This document shows positions 18,266-26,777 of a DNA stretch of 64,000 nucleotides, one piece after another. Below the pieces are notes generated by a model. That model was not told the DNA's origin and did no database searches. It saw only the letters and a program-made list of their open reading frames with translations. Within the stretch, counting starts at the first letter, position 1. Each line of letters opens with the position of its first letter. Source of the DNA: Acidobacteriaceae bacterium dw_441 (GTDB taxonomy: Bacteria; Acidobacteriota; Terriglobia; Terriglobales; Acidobacteriaceae); contig JAAVVA010000002.1 in NCBI GenBank assembly GCA_018449715.1, forward strand, positions 310,001 to 374,000, written 5' to 3'. The position numbers and the translations under genes are program-made.

Positions 18266-19216
18266 TTATCCCTTGATCTGCGCCAGTATCTTTTCCAGAT
18301 ACGCCTTCTCCGCCCGCACGTCCTCGACCTGCTGAGGCCCCGAGGTCTCCCGCTCAATACTGACGGCTCCCTTGTAACCGAGCGCATGAAGCCCCTCCAG
18401 CACCTTCGGGAAATCAACATCTCCCTTGCCGATCACGACCTCCTGCCCTAACTTCGCAGGATCGGTCGGCCACTTGCCATCCTTGGCGTGCATCGCCTGC
18501 ACGTATGGCCCAAGAATCTTAATCGCGTCCACTGGATTCGCCTTGCCATAAAGAATCAGGTTCGCGGTATCCAGCCCCACGCCAAGGTTCGGACGATCCA
18601 CATCCTTGATCATCCGCAGCATCGTGATCGGAGTCTCCTGCCCCGTCTCCATCAGGAAGCTCTGCCCGTTCCCGGCGCAGTGCTCGGCCAGCTCTCGAAT
18701 CGCCAGCACCGACTCCTCATACAACGGATCGTGCGGGTCTTCCGGGATGAAACCGCAGTGCGTCTGGATCCGCCCCACACCCAGCAGCTTCGCAAAGTCC
18801 GAGGTCTGCTTCAGCGCATCCATCCTCGCCGTTCGCGTCGCCCGCGGCACAATCCCAATCGTCGCCGGGCCCTCCAGGAAGTTCCACTTCAGCGGCTCCG
18901 GATGCACCACCTCCGCCGCCGTCGCCACAACATGATTCTTCGCCAGAGCATCGTTCATGCGCTTCGCTAGCTCCGGCGTGTACTTCCCAAGGTAATTATC
19001 CAGAGACAAAAAGCAGGTCGGGAACCCAAGCTTTGCCACCAGCGCAATCTTCTCCTCCAGAGAAGGAAACGGCTTGATCAACAGCCCCAAAGCCATCGGC
19101 TCATGCTGCGAGGGCGACACAGGCGCACCCGCCTCCGCAATCCCTCTGCCCCCGGAAAGCGCCAACCCCGCCGTCACCACTCCCGCGTTCTTCAAAAACT
19201 CTCTTCGATCCCGCAT
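18266..19216 (-). CDS. Tat-exported sugar isomerase/epimerase-like TIM-barrel protein
   Basis: The 316-residue protein starts with a twin-arginine signal (MRDRREFLKNAG) followed by a xylose-isomerase-like TIM barrel (AP endonuclease 2 superfamily). Likely metal-site segments are HCGFIPEDP, METGQET, a GLDTANL strand, and a terminal SIERE. AGGAG sits just before ATG 19216. Its sequence is clearly paralogous to the cytoplasmic protein encoded at 20380-21225 (shared HxGFIPED, ETGQE, VDRPNL/VERPNL, GKGDVDFP/GDGKVDFP patterns). It is the first gene of a two-gene operon with the Tat-exported oxidoreductase. Exact substrate is unknown. Confidence 0.88.
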   Translation of the reverse strand: MRDRREFLKNAGVVTAGLALSGGRGIAEAGAPVSPSQHEPMALGLLIKPFPSLEEKIALVAKLGFPTCFLSLDNYLGKYTPELAKRMNDALAKNHVVATAAEVVHPEPLKWNFLEGPATIGIVPRATRTARMDALKQTSDFAKLLGVGRIQTHCGFIPEDPHDPLYEESVLAIRELAEHCAGNGQSFLMETGQETPITMLRMIKDVDRPNLGVGLDTANLILYGKANPVDAIKILGPYVQAMHAKDGKWPTDPAKLGQEVVIGKGDVDFPKVLEGLHALGYKGAVSIERETSGPQQVEDVRAEKAYLEKILAQIKG

Positions 19217-19408
19217 CCCGCTCCTCTTCCTTGATCCCTCTCTAGGATCGCAACTTGCAGACGACATCGTTCCAAGATTATCGTCGTGGAATCAGGAATT
19301 TCACACAGGAATTCCTCCAGCCAACTCTCCCTCTCGCCCCGACCTCAATCTTTAGGCCGAGCATTCACACCACGGCGCGCAACAGGTTGTACATTTGGAT
19401 AAGTCGCA

Positions 19409-20392
19409 ATGAAGTTTGCCATCTTAGGATATGGATTCATGGGAGGGGCTCATCTCGCCGCCCTCCAGCGCGTGAACGGTGTTACCGTCACGACGGTCGC
19501 CACACGCACAAAGCCCTCGGCTGACGCTCCTGCGCGCGGCAACCTCGACCTCCCCAGCGGCCCCCTGCCCGACTCCGTCGAGTGGACCCCCGACTGGCGA
19601 GCCGCCATTCAATCCCCCGTCATCGATGCCATCGACATCTGCCTCCCGACCAACCTGCACAAGGAAGCCATTCTGCTCGGCCTCGAGCACGGCAAGCACG
19701 TCTTCTGCGAAAAGCCCCTGGCCCTCACCGAGGCCGACTGCAACGACCTCCTCGAAGCCGCCGCCAAGAGCGACCGCATCTTCATGGTCGGCCAGGTGCT
19801 TCGCTTCATGTTCCCGTACCGTTACGCCGCAGCGTTCGTGCGGCAGGTCGGTCGCGACCGCATCAAGGCCTGCACCCTGCAGCGCAGCACCGGCTTTCCC
19901 GGCTGGGGCGGCTGGCTGGGCAAAGAGGAGTTCAGCGGAGGAGCCATCCTCGACCTGCTCAGCCACGACCTCGACCAGGCGCTCTCCCTCTTCGGTCAGC
20001 CCCAAACCATCGCCGCCAGGAGCCTCGGCCCCGTCGATACGATGGAGGCCACCCTGCGCTACGCCGACGGCATCGCCATCAAAGTGGAAGGTGGATGGTT
20101 CAATCCCGATCTTCCCTTCTCCGCAAGCTTTCATATCGAAGCCGAAGGCGAATCGCTCACCTTCAAGGACGGCAAGCTCTTACTGCAATTCGGCGACACG
20201 CACACCGCAATCCAGATCCCGACAACCGACGACGGCTACTTCTCCGAACTGGCCTACTTCGTGGAGTGCTGCCGCACCGGCTCCGCACCTCTGCGGTGCC
20301 CTCCGGTCGAATCCGCCCAGGCCGTAAAAATCTCAAACTTGTTAAAACTCTCTCGCGAGCAGGATGGAAAGGAACTAACGTGGCAGGTGTAA
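19409..20392 (+). CDS. Cytoplasmic Gfo/Idh/MocA family oxidoreductase
   Basis: The 327-residue protein has an N-terminal Rossmann motif (GYGFMGGAHLAAL), the EKPLALTEAD signature near residue 110 and a C-terminal alpha/beta domain. No signal peptide is present, in contrast to the Tat-exported homologue on the other strand. Members act on sugars or inositols with NAD(P), including 3-position oxidation and reduction. ATG 19409 has only a weak ribosome site. The stop overlaps the start of the next gene by 13 bases, implying translational coupling. The start region faces the divergent Tat-exported pair across a 192-base gap. Confidence 0.9.
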   Translation: MKFAILGYGFMGGAHLAALQRVNGVTVTTVATRTKPSADAPARGNLDLPSGPLPDSVEWTPDWRAAIQSPVIDAIDICLPTNLHKEAILLGLEHGKHVFCEKPLALTEADCNDLLEAAAKSDRIFMVGQVLRFMFPYRYAAAFVRQVGRDRIKACTLQRSTGFPGWGGWLGKEEFSGGAILDLLSHDLDQALSLFGQPQTIAARSLGPVDTMEATLRYADGIAIKVEGGWFNPDLPFSASFHIEAEGESLTFKDGKLLLQFGDTHTAIQIPTTDDGYFSELAYFVECCRTGSAPLRCPPVESAQAVKISNLLKLSREQDGKELTWQV

Positions 20393-21225
20393 CTCCCTTT
20401 GAAATCGGACTGGTCCTCTGGGCCGAAGGAACCGCGGACGCAACGCTGACCTATCTCACCGGCTTCGGCCTCCACGCCCTTCAGCTCGGCGTTCCTCCGT
20501 CGATGGACTGCGAAGCCTCCCTGGAGCCGTGGAAGGCCGCCCTGCCGCAGTACGGCGTCACCGCGACCAGCGCCGTCTGCTGCTACGAGGGCGAGGACTA
20601 CGCCGATATCGAGCGCGTTCACGCAACCGTCGGCTTCACCGTGGAAAAGTACCGCGCCGAACGGATCGAGCGCACGAAGCAGATCGCAAAGTTCGCCGAC
20701 GGCCTCGGCATCCGCGCCGTCTCCTGCCACATCGGCTTCATCCCCGAGGACCGCACCGCAAAGCTCTACGAGGAGATGCGCGACCTCACCCGCGTCCTCT
20801 GCGACGCCTGCGCCGCCTACTCGCAGAACTTCGTCCTCGAGACCGGCCAGGAGTCCGCAAAGGTCCTGCTCCGATTCATCGCCGACGTCGAGCGCCCCAA
20901 CCTGAAGGTCAACTTCGACCCTGCCAACATGGTGCTCTACGGCTCCGGCGACCCCGTCGAAGCCCTCGTGCTTCTCAAGGACCACGTCCTCTCCGTCCAC
21001 TGCAAAGACGGCCTCCCACCCGCTCCCGGCACTGGGCTCGGTAAAGAGGTCGCTCTTGGCGATGGCAAGGTTGACTTCCCCGCCTTCCTCGCGCAGCTCA
21101 AGCAGATTGGCTACCAGGGCCAGCTCACCATCGAGCGCGAGGAGCCGGACGCAGCCACGAAGACCGCCGACGTACGCACCGCCATCTCCCGCCTCAACAC
21201 ATGGAAGTCCGAAACAAGCTTGTAG
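20380..21225 (+). CDS. Cytoplasmic sugar isomerase/epimerase-like TIM-barrel protein
   Basis: The 281-residue xylose-isomerase-like TIM barrel carries the likely metal and substrate segments HIGFIPED, ETGQES, NFDPANM and TIERE. GTG 20380 is chosen because AAGGA lies seven bases before it; the open frame extends much further upstream only as a shadow of the preceding gene. It overlaps the oxidoreductase gene by 13 bases, so the two are made together. There is no export signal. It is a paralogue of the Tat-exported protein at 18266-19216. Likely role: isomerisation, epimerisation or cleavage of a keto-sugar produced by its partner (inference). Confidence 0.88.
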   Translation: MAGVTPFEIGLVLWAEGTADATLTYLTGFGLHALQLGVPPSMDCEASLEPWKAALPQYGVTATSAVCCYEGEDYADIERVHATVGFTVEKYRAERIERTKQIAKFADGLGIRAVSCHIGFIPEDRTAKLYEEMRDLTRVLCDACAAYSQNFVLETGQESAKVLLRFIADVERPNLKVNFDPANMVLYGSGDPVEALVLLKDHVLSVHCKDGLPPAPGTGLGKEVALGDGKVDFPAFLAQLKQIGYQGQLTIEREEPDAATKTADVRTAISRLNTWKSETSL

Positions 21226-21252
21226 TCCATCAACAATCTCTGCACAAAGAAG

Positions 21253-21280
21253 AAGGCTCCCGTTTGGGAGCCTTTTCTTT
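21253..21280. terminator. Bidirectional terminator between convergent genes
   Basis: A perfect 9-bp stem (21253-21261 and 21266-21274) with a 4-base loop is followed by TTCTTT, between the TIM-barrel gene and the PQQ dehydrogenase gene. Confidence 0.85.
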
Positions 21281-21301
21281 GGTGCTGTAAGCGAAGCAGC
21301 C

Positions 21302-22978
21302 TTAGTAGAGCAGGAACGACCAGAGCATATCGCCCGTGGCGCAGACCAGATACTGATGCCCGTCCAGCATATACGTCTGCGGAGCGTTGCTCACCTGCCC
21401 GATGTGCGTATGCCACAGAGGCTTGCCATCCACCTCGTTATACGCCACCAGGTTACCCGAGCCGTCTCCTGTAAAGACAAGTCCTCCTGCCGTGGCCAGA
21501 ATTCCGCCGCCGCCGATCCCGTTGGTATAGAACTTATGCCTCCATCGGGCCTCGCCTGTCTTATAGTCGATCGCGGTCAGGAAACTTCCCGCCGAGCCAA
21601 CCCCCATCTCCTCCTTGCCGCCAAGCCCCATTGAGCCGCGCGGGTCCGTATCCGTCAGGTAAGTCAGAGTAAAGGAGTCCGTCTCGTAGACGTAAAGCAA
21701 TCCCGTCTTCGGAGAAAAAGCCACCGGCTGCCAGTTGATCGTACCGCTCGAGTTCGGCGAATCCAACGCACCCGCGACCGTCGCATCCTTCTCCGGGTCG
21801 TGCTTCGGAGCGCCCTTCGGCGTGTACCCCTTCGCCCAGTTGGTCGTCATGCCATACTTGCTGGTCAGCAGGTGCTCGCCCGTCACGCGATCGAGCACGA
21901 AGAAGTACCCATTGCGCGCCGCCGTAATCACCATCTTGCGCGCCTTGCCCTTGAACACTCCATCGACAAAGACCGGCGTCTGCGCCGAATCATAGTCGTG
22001 CATATCGTGCGGCGAGGTTGAGTAATACCACGCCAGTTTGCCCGTATCCACATTCAGCGCCACCAGAGCGCACGTGAAGAGGTTATCTCCCTCTCCGCGC
22101 TTGCCCGTCGTATACGCAGGCGTCGGATTGCCCGTGCCGAAGATATAGAGATTCGTCTCCGGGTCATATGCTCCGGTAATCCACGTCTGTCCGCCGCCGT
22201 GGCTCGCCGCATCCAGGCTCGCCCACGTGTCTTCGCCGACGTCGCCCTTCTTCATGGGAACGGTATAAAACTTCCACTGCAGATCGCCCGTCTCTGGGTC
22301 GTAGGACTGCAGGAAGCCCGGAGCATCGATGTCGTTGCCGGTACCCACCAGCACATGGTTCCCGATCACGATCGGAGCAGGCGTCGAAAAATACCCCTGG
22401 TCCACATCGGCAATCATCCTGTGCCAGCGCTCCTTGCCGGTCTTCGCATCCAGCGACACAAGGTAATTGTCCGGCGTCTCCATAAACAGGTAGCCATGCC
22501 ACATGCCGAAGCCGCGGTTGCCGATATGTGTTCCGCCCTTTGTCCTCCAGTAGTAGTGCCAAAGTGGGCGCCCGCTCCGCGCATCCACCGCCCACGCGTT
22601 ATCCGGCATCGTCACATAGAGCGTGCCATCCACCGCCAGCACCGATCCCTTGATCGAGCCCGAGCGAATATTGATATTGCCCGGTCCCTCTCCGCCCGTA
22701 ATCAGCGGAACCTGGTTCCTGCGATTCCCATTCGCCGGGCTCGCATCCGCTCCCGGCGCAAGCTGCGACATCCAACCCAGCGTCAGGTTCTTCACCGTCA
22801 GCTTGTTAATGGAGGTCAGCGCGCTGTAGCGCTTCCCGGTGTAATCGCCGTTATAGGTGGGCCACGAATGCGAAAGCGGCTTCAACAGGCTTTCCGGAGG
22901 CACAGTCCCCTGCTGTCCCCACGCAAACGCGGAAGACAGCAAGGCACAGGTAAGGAGCAGAGAAGTCTTTATCTTCAC
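21302..22978 (-). CDS. PQQ-dependent methanol/ethanol dehydrogenase-like protein
   Basis: The 558-residue exported quinoprotein has a signal peptide (residues 1-21, ending AWGQQ) and an eight-bladed PQQ propeller. The early YNGDYTGKRYSAL motif is typical. The GTGNPTPAY segment supplies the usual Asn calcium ligand, and HDMHDYDSAQTP supplies the catalytic-type Asp. Family members oxidise alcohols, aldehydes or sugars in the periplasm using PQQ and calcium. The GTG start overlaps the stop of the diheme cytochrome gene by four bases (GTGA), so the cytochrome is the likely electron acceptor made in fixed ratio. Substrate is not predictable. Confidence 0.9.
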   Translation of the reverse strand: MKIKTSLLLTCALLSSAFAWGQQGTVPPESLLKPLSHSWPTYNGDYTGKRYSALTSINKLTVKNLTLGWMSQLAPGADASPANGNRRNQVPLITGGEGPGNINIRSGSIKGSVLAVDGTLYVTMPDNAWAVDARSGRPLWHYYWRTKGGTHIGNRGFGMWHGYLFMETPDNYLVSLDAKTGKERWHRMIADVDQGYFSTPAPIVIGNHVLVGTGNDIDAPGFLQSYDPETGDLQWKFYTVPMKKGDVGEDTWASLDAASHGGGQTWITGAYDPETNLYIFGTGNPTPAYTTGKRGEGDNLFTCALVALNVDTGKLAWYYSTSPHDMHDYDSAQTPVFVDGVFKGKARKMVITAARNGYFFVLDRVTGEHLLTSKYGMTTNWAKGYTPKGAPKHDPEKDATVAGALDSPNSSGTINWQPVAFSPKTGLLYVYETDSFTLTYLTDTDPRGSMGLGGKEEMGVGSAGSFLTAIDYKTGEARWRHKFYTNGIGGGGILATAGGLVFTGDGSGNLVAYNEVDGKPLWHTHIGQVSNAPQTYMLDGHQYLVCATGDMLWSFLLY

Positions 22979-23865
22979 TTCAGCGTCACCAGGTATGCAG
23001 TTACGTCGTGAATCTCTTGATCGGTATACAACGGCAGCATGTCGCGGTGCGCCTGCAACGAGTCATGCACCACCACCTTCGGCGTCGCGCCATTGCGTGG
23101 AAAGCTCTGCAACGTGCCGTCCTCAAGCTCCAGCGTAACCAGGAAGTCGTCGATATAAAGCACGCGCCCCTTGAATGTCTCCGCCTTGCTCTTCGGTCCC
23201 GCAGGCGTCGTAACCTCCGCGGTCATCTTCCCCGAGGCTCCGTCGTAGGTCGAACTGGCCCCTCCCGCCACCCATCGCGTCTGCAACATCTTGGGCTCAG
23301 GAAACTTGCTGGCAATTCCCTTCAGGTCGCCATCGACCGAGTGGCACGACGAGCAGTGCGCCGCGACATAAGCCCGGCCCCTCTCCGCGTCTCCCACCAC
23401 GATGTTCAGAACCTTCTGCTCTCCCGGCGGCCTTCCCTGGCTGCCAATCATTCCGATCACGCTGCGAACATACGCGGCAACGGCATTGGAATCTTCCACG
23501 CTGATGCCGATCTTCGGCATCCCCTGCGCCATCCTGCCGCCCTGAATAATCGGGACGATATTCTCGCCATGCTGATCGGTCAGCGCGACCTGCGAGCGCA
23601 GCAGGTTCGGGCCTCCCATATCGCCTCCGCGCAGGTCCGGTCCGTGGCACGCCTGGCAGTTGACCGCATACAGGGTCTTGCCCTGCGCCACCATCGCCGG
23701 ATCTTCCGGTGCGCGAACCTTACCGGAGTTGAAAGAAGATGTCTGCCGCGGCTGCTGCTGCGCTACAGCAACCGGCACAATACTGAAAGACGGCATCCAG
23801 GCATATGCCGCGGCACATGCAATCGCGGCCATAACGGAGCCAAACGTGGCGGGGCGAACCTTCAC
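22975..23865 (-). CDS. Exported diheme cytochrome c
   Basis: The 296-residue protein has an N-terminal signal (about residues 1-35) and two heme attachment sites, CQACH (70-74) and CSSCH (171-175). A segment resembling a small beta domain lies between the second heme site and the C-terminus (GRVLYIDDFLVTLELEDG). GTG 23865 is preferred over GTG 23871 because AAGGAAGG is better spaced. The C-terminal KVVVHDSLQAHRDMLP and ITAYL-like end are typical of cytochromes paired with PQQ enzymes. It is the first gene of a two-gene operon with the PQQ dehydrogenase and probably takes its electrons. Confidence 0.88.
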   Translation of the reverse strand: MKVRPATFGSVMAAIACAAAYAWMPSFSIVPVAVAQQQPRQTSSFNSGKVRAPEDPAMVAQGKTLYAVNCQACHGPDLRGGDMGGPNLLRSQVALTDQHGENIVPIIQGGRMAQGMPKIGISVEDSNAVAAYVRSVIGMIGSQGRPPGEQKVLNIVVGDAERGRAYVAAHCSSCHSVDGDLKGIASKFPEPKMLQTRWVAGGASSTYDGASGKMTAEVTTPAGPKSKAETFKGRVLYIDDFLVTLELEDGTLQSFPRNGATPKVVVHDSLQAHRDMLPLYTDQEIHDVTAYLVTLK

Positions 23866-24021
23866 AAGCACCTTCCTTCAAATCCGCGGTACCTGAAGCA
23901 ATATCTCGTAATGTTCTGCGGAAAACGCAACAGCACACAGAGATGCAAGGAATCCGCTGTGAATGATTACTTGAGTTTTACTACAGAGCCAAGCCGTATG
24001 TACAGGCAGACAGCGAGATAA

Positions 24022-24057
24022 AAGGAGCACGGCGAAATCGGCGGCTTTCCGCTCCTT
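24022..24057 (-). terminator. Terminator at the end of the HxlR gene
   Basis: A 7-bp stem (24022-24028 and 24051-24057) with a GC-rich loop abuts the stop codon and is followed by TTTTATC on the minus strand. The loop is long, so strength is uncertain. Confidence 0.5.
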
Positions 24058-24466
24058 ATCTCGCCCCCACCGCCGCCTTCTGCTTCCTCTCGCGAGCCGA
24101 CATCACCCTCGGAAGGTTCTTCTCCACCCACTCCGTGAGAGCCGCAATCTGCGGAGCCACCTGCCGTCCCAGCTCCGTCAGGCTGTACTCCACCTTCGGC
24201 GGCACCGTCGGATACACCGTACGCAGCACAAACCCATCCGCCTCCAGAAGCTGAAGAGACTGCGCCAGCATCTTCTCGCTCACGCCCCCGATCCTGCGCG
24301 CCAGCTCGCTGAACCGATGCGTCCGCTCCTGCAGCAGAACCAAAATCAGCGAACCCCATCGCGAGGTCACATGATCCAGCACTCCGCGCGACGGACAATC
24401 CGGTTCATACAGGTTGCCGTAGCGGCGTCTCTTCACGGGCAGAGGCAAGATCTTCGAGGTGGACAT
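24056..24466 (-). CDS. HxlR family redox-type transcriptional regulator
   Basis: The 136-residue protein is a single winged-helix domain of the HxlR family (SRWGSLILVLL, FSELARRIGGVSEKMLAQSLQ). Cys24, in EPDCPSR just before the first helix, is the position used for thiol sensing in several HxlR members such as QorR-type and HypR-type regulators. It is divergent from a QorB-like NAD(P)H:quinone reductase gene, a common pairing, and the shared promoter holds strong palindromes. Likely role: repression of the reductase gene until electrophiles or quinones modify the cysteine (inference). A hairpin closes the gene. Confidence 0.9.
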   Translation of the reverse strand: MSTSKILPLPVKRRRYGNLYEPDCPSRGVLDHVTSRWGSLILVLLQERTHRFSELARRIGGVSEKMLAQSLQLLEADGFVLRTVYPTVPPKVEYSLTELGRQVAPQIAALTEWVEKNLPRVMSARERKQKAAVGAR

Positions 24467-24483
24467 GCCAGTAGCTTACTTCA

Positions 24484-24508
24484 AAGTACGTACTTACTAA
24501 AAGTAAGT
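24484..24508. promoter_or_regulatory. Two overlapping palindromes, candidate HxlR operator
   Basis: The 96-base divergent gap contains a 12-base perfect palindrome, AAGTACGTACTT (24484-24495). It overlaps a 7-bp inverted repeat with a 3-base spacer, ACTTACT-AAA-AGTAAGT (24492-24508). This fits a dimeric winged-helix repressor acting on both genes. Confidence 0.6.
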
Positions 24509-24562
24509 TTTGAGACTAAAGTAGCTCTCATCGCCGGTTCGACGACCGGCAAGGAGAAGACG

Positions 24563-25417
24563 ATGATCGTAGTAACAGGAGCCACCGGCCATCTTGGCCG
24601 CCTCGTAATCGAACGCCTGCTCGAAAAGCTTCCGCCGTCCGAGATCGCTGCTCTCGCGAGAGATCCCGAACGCGCCAAAGACCTCACCGCCCGCGGCATC
24701 ACCATCCACCAGGCCAACTACTCCCAGCCCGAGTCGCTCGCCTCCATCTTCAAGCCCGGAGACAAGGTCCTGCTCATCTCCTCAAGTGAGGTCGGACAGC
24801 GTATCCCGCAGCACAAGGCCGTCATCGACGCCGCGAAGAGCGCGGGCGCAAGCCTCCTCGCCTACACCAGTCTCCTCCACGCCGACACCACCCCGCTCGC
24901 TCTCTCACCCGAGCACAAGGCGACCGAAGAGTATCTCCTCGCCAGCGGCATTCCTTATGTTCTCCTTCGCAACGGCTGGTACTTCGAGAACCATACCGCC
25001 TCTCTCGGCGCAGCCCTTGCTCACGGAGTCATCCTCGGCGCGGCAGGCAACGGTCGCTTCGCTGCCGCCGCTCGCGCCGACTACGCCGCAGCAGCCGCCA
25101 CCGTGCTCACCAACCCCGGCCACGAAAACAAAATTTACGAGTTGGGAGGAGACGCGCCCTACACCCTCGCCGAGCTCGCAGCCGAGGTATCGCGGCAGTC
25201 CGGCAAGCAGGTCGTCTACCAGAACCTCTCCGAGCCCGAATACGCCAAGGCGCTCACCGGCTTCGGCCTGCCCGCCCCGCTTGCAGAGATCCTCGCCGAC
25301 GCCGACGCATGGGCCGCCAAAGGCGAGCTCGACGACACCTCGCATGACCTCAGCACCCTGATTAGCAGACAGACGGCTCCCCTGTCCGAAGCCGTCAAAT
25401 CCGCATTGGCGTCTTAA
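24563..25417 (+). CDS. NmrA/QorB-type NAD(P)H:quinone oxidoreductase
   Basis: The 284-residue protein has an N-terminal NAD(P)-binding Rossmann motif (VTGATGHLG) and the layout of the QOR2/NmrA-like atypical short-chain dehydrogenases, including YTSLLHADTTPLALSPEHKATEEYL and RNGWYFEN. Relatives reduce quinones and are induced by redox stress. ATG 24563 is set by AAGGAG six bases upstream; a longer frame to 24317 lies within the divergent regulator. Regulation by the adjacent HxlR protein through the palindromes in the gap is likely. Confidence 0.88.
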   Translation: MIVVTGATGHLGRLVIERLLEKLPPSEIAALARDPERAKDLTARGITIHQANYSQPESLASIFKPGDKVLLISSSEVGQRIPQHKAVIDAAKSAGASLLAYTSLLHADTTPLALSPEHKATEEYLLASGIPYVLLRNGWYFENHTASLGAALAHGVILGAAGNGRFAAAARADYAAAAATVLTNPGHENKIYELGGDAPYTLAELAAEVSRQSGKQVVYQNLSEPEYAKALTGFGLPAPLAEILADADAWAAKGELDDTSHDLSTLISRQTAPLSEAVKSALAS

Positions 25418-25423
25418 ATAACC

Positions 25424-25451
25424 GAGGGCGCGAACCAACCTTCGCGCCCTC
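25424..25451. terminator. Bidirectional hairpin between qorB-like and dctA-like genes
   Basis: A perfect 11-bp GC-rich stem (25424-25434 and 25441-25451) with a 6-base loop lies between convergent genes. No clear T-run follows on either strand. Confidence 0.7.
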
Positions 25452-25458
25452 CATCAAA

Positions 25459-26739
25459 CTACCGAGCCCGATCAGGACTTCCACTCAACACCAGCTTCGC
25501 CTGCTCCACGTCGAACTCCCCCTCCCACCGCGCGACCACAATCGCAGCCACGCTGTTGCCCACAAGGTTCGTCAGCGAACGCATCTCCGACATAAACCGA
25601 TCCACCCCAAGCAGCAGCGTAATCCCTGCCACCGGAGGAGTCCCCAGCGTCGAAAGCGTCCCCGCCAGCGTAATAAATCCGCCGCCCGTCACCGTCGCCG
25701 CGCCCTTCGAGTTCAGCATCAGCACAAACAGGATGAATACCTCCTGCCCCAGCGTCAGGTGCGTATTCGTCGCCTGCGCGATAAACAGCGTCGCCACGGT
25801 CAGGTAGATCGAAGTGCCATCCAGGTTGAACGAATATCCCGCCGGAATCACCAGTCCGCTCACCACTCGCGAGCAGCCCAGCTCCTCCATCTTCTTCAGC
25901 AACGGAGGCAGAGCCGACTCCGAAGAAGAGGTCGCCAGCACAATCAGCAGCTCCTCCTTCAGATAAACAATCAGCCTCCACAAATTAACCCCGTTCACCA
26001 TACAGATCGTCCCCAGCACAATCACCACAAAGCCGAACCCCGTAAGGTAAACGCACAGCAACAGCTTGCCCAACGACACCAGCGTCGCCACGCCATACTT
26101 CCCCACCGTAAACGCCATCGCCCCAAACGCGCCCAGCGGAGCCGCCTCCATGATGAACGCAATCAACTTGAAGCAGAGCTTGTTCAGCGACTGCGCCCCT
26201 TGCAGCAGCCGATTCTCCTCCGGCATCATCACCAGCGCCATTCCCACCAGAATCGCCAGCAGCAGCACCTGCAAGATCTCGCCCTTGCTGAAGGCTCCGA
26301 CAAACGTGTCGGGAATAATGTTCAGCAGAAAATCGACCGCGCCCAGGCTCTCCGTCTTCGACGTGTACTGCTGAATCGACTTCGTATCGAGACTCCGCGC
26401 GTCAATATTCATCCCGCGCCCAGGCTGCACCACACTCGCCACCACCAGCCCGATCAGCAGCGCCAGCGTGCTCACGACCTCGAAGTAGATCAGAGCCTTG
26501 ATTCCAATGCGCCCCAGCTTGCGCAGATCCCCCACACTCGCAATCCCGATCACCACGCTCAGGAAGATGATCGGAGCCACCATCATCCGCACCAGCTTGA
26601 TGAACCCATCGCCAAACGGCTTCATCACCTCAGCCGAATGCGGCCAGAAGAAGCCCATCACAATCCCGGCAACAATCCCAACCAGAACACGAAAATAAAG
26701 AGTCCGGAAAAACGGCTTCTTCTGTGGGGCAATCAACAA
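25459..26739 (-). CDS. Dicarboxylate/amino acid:cation symporter (DctA family)
   Basis: The 426-residue membrane protein has the DAACS fold: several N-terminal helices, the serine-rich re-entrant loop SSSESALPP, the transport-core motif NLDGTSIYLT, and the second hairpin loop GGGFITLAGTL. Relatives import C4-dicarboxylates or glutamate/aspartate with protons or sodium. The start is TTG 26739, placed by GGAGG five bases upstream. Which substrate it carries cannot be decided from sequence alone. It is followed by a hairpin shared with the convergent quinone reductase gene. Confidence 0.9.
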   Translation of the reverse strand: MLIAPQKKPFFRTLYFRVLVGIVAGIVMGFFWPHSAEVMKPFGDGFIKLVRMMVAPIIFLSVVIGIASVGDLRKLGRIGIKALIYFEVVSTLALLIGLVVASVVQPGRGMNIDARSLDTKSIQQYTSKTESLGAVDFLLNIIPDTFVGAFSKGEILQVLLLAILVGMALVMMPEENRLLQGAQSLNKLCFKLIAFIMEAAPLGAFGAMAFTVGKYGVATLVSLGKLLLCVYLTGFGFVVIVLGTICMVNGVNLWRLIVYLKEELLIVLATSSSESALPPLLKKMEELGCSRVVSGLVIPAGYSFNLDGTSIYLTVATLFIAQATNTHLTLGQEVFILFVLMLNSKGAATVTGGGFITLAGTLSTLGTPPVAGITLLLGVDRFMSEMRSLTNLVGNSVAAIVVARWEGEFDVEQAKLVLSGSPDRAR

Positions 26740-26777
26740 CTCAACCTCCGTCCTGTCTCGACGATGAACTTTATTCT

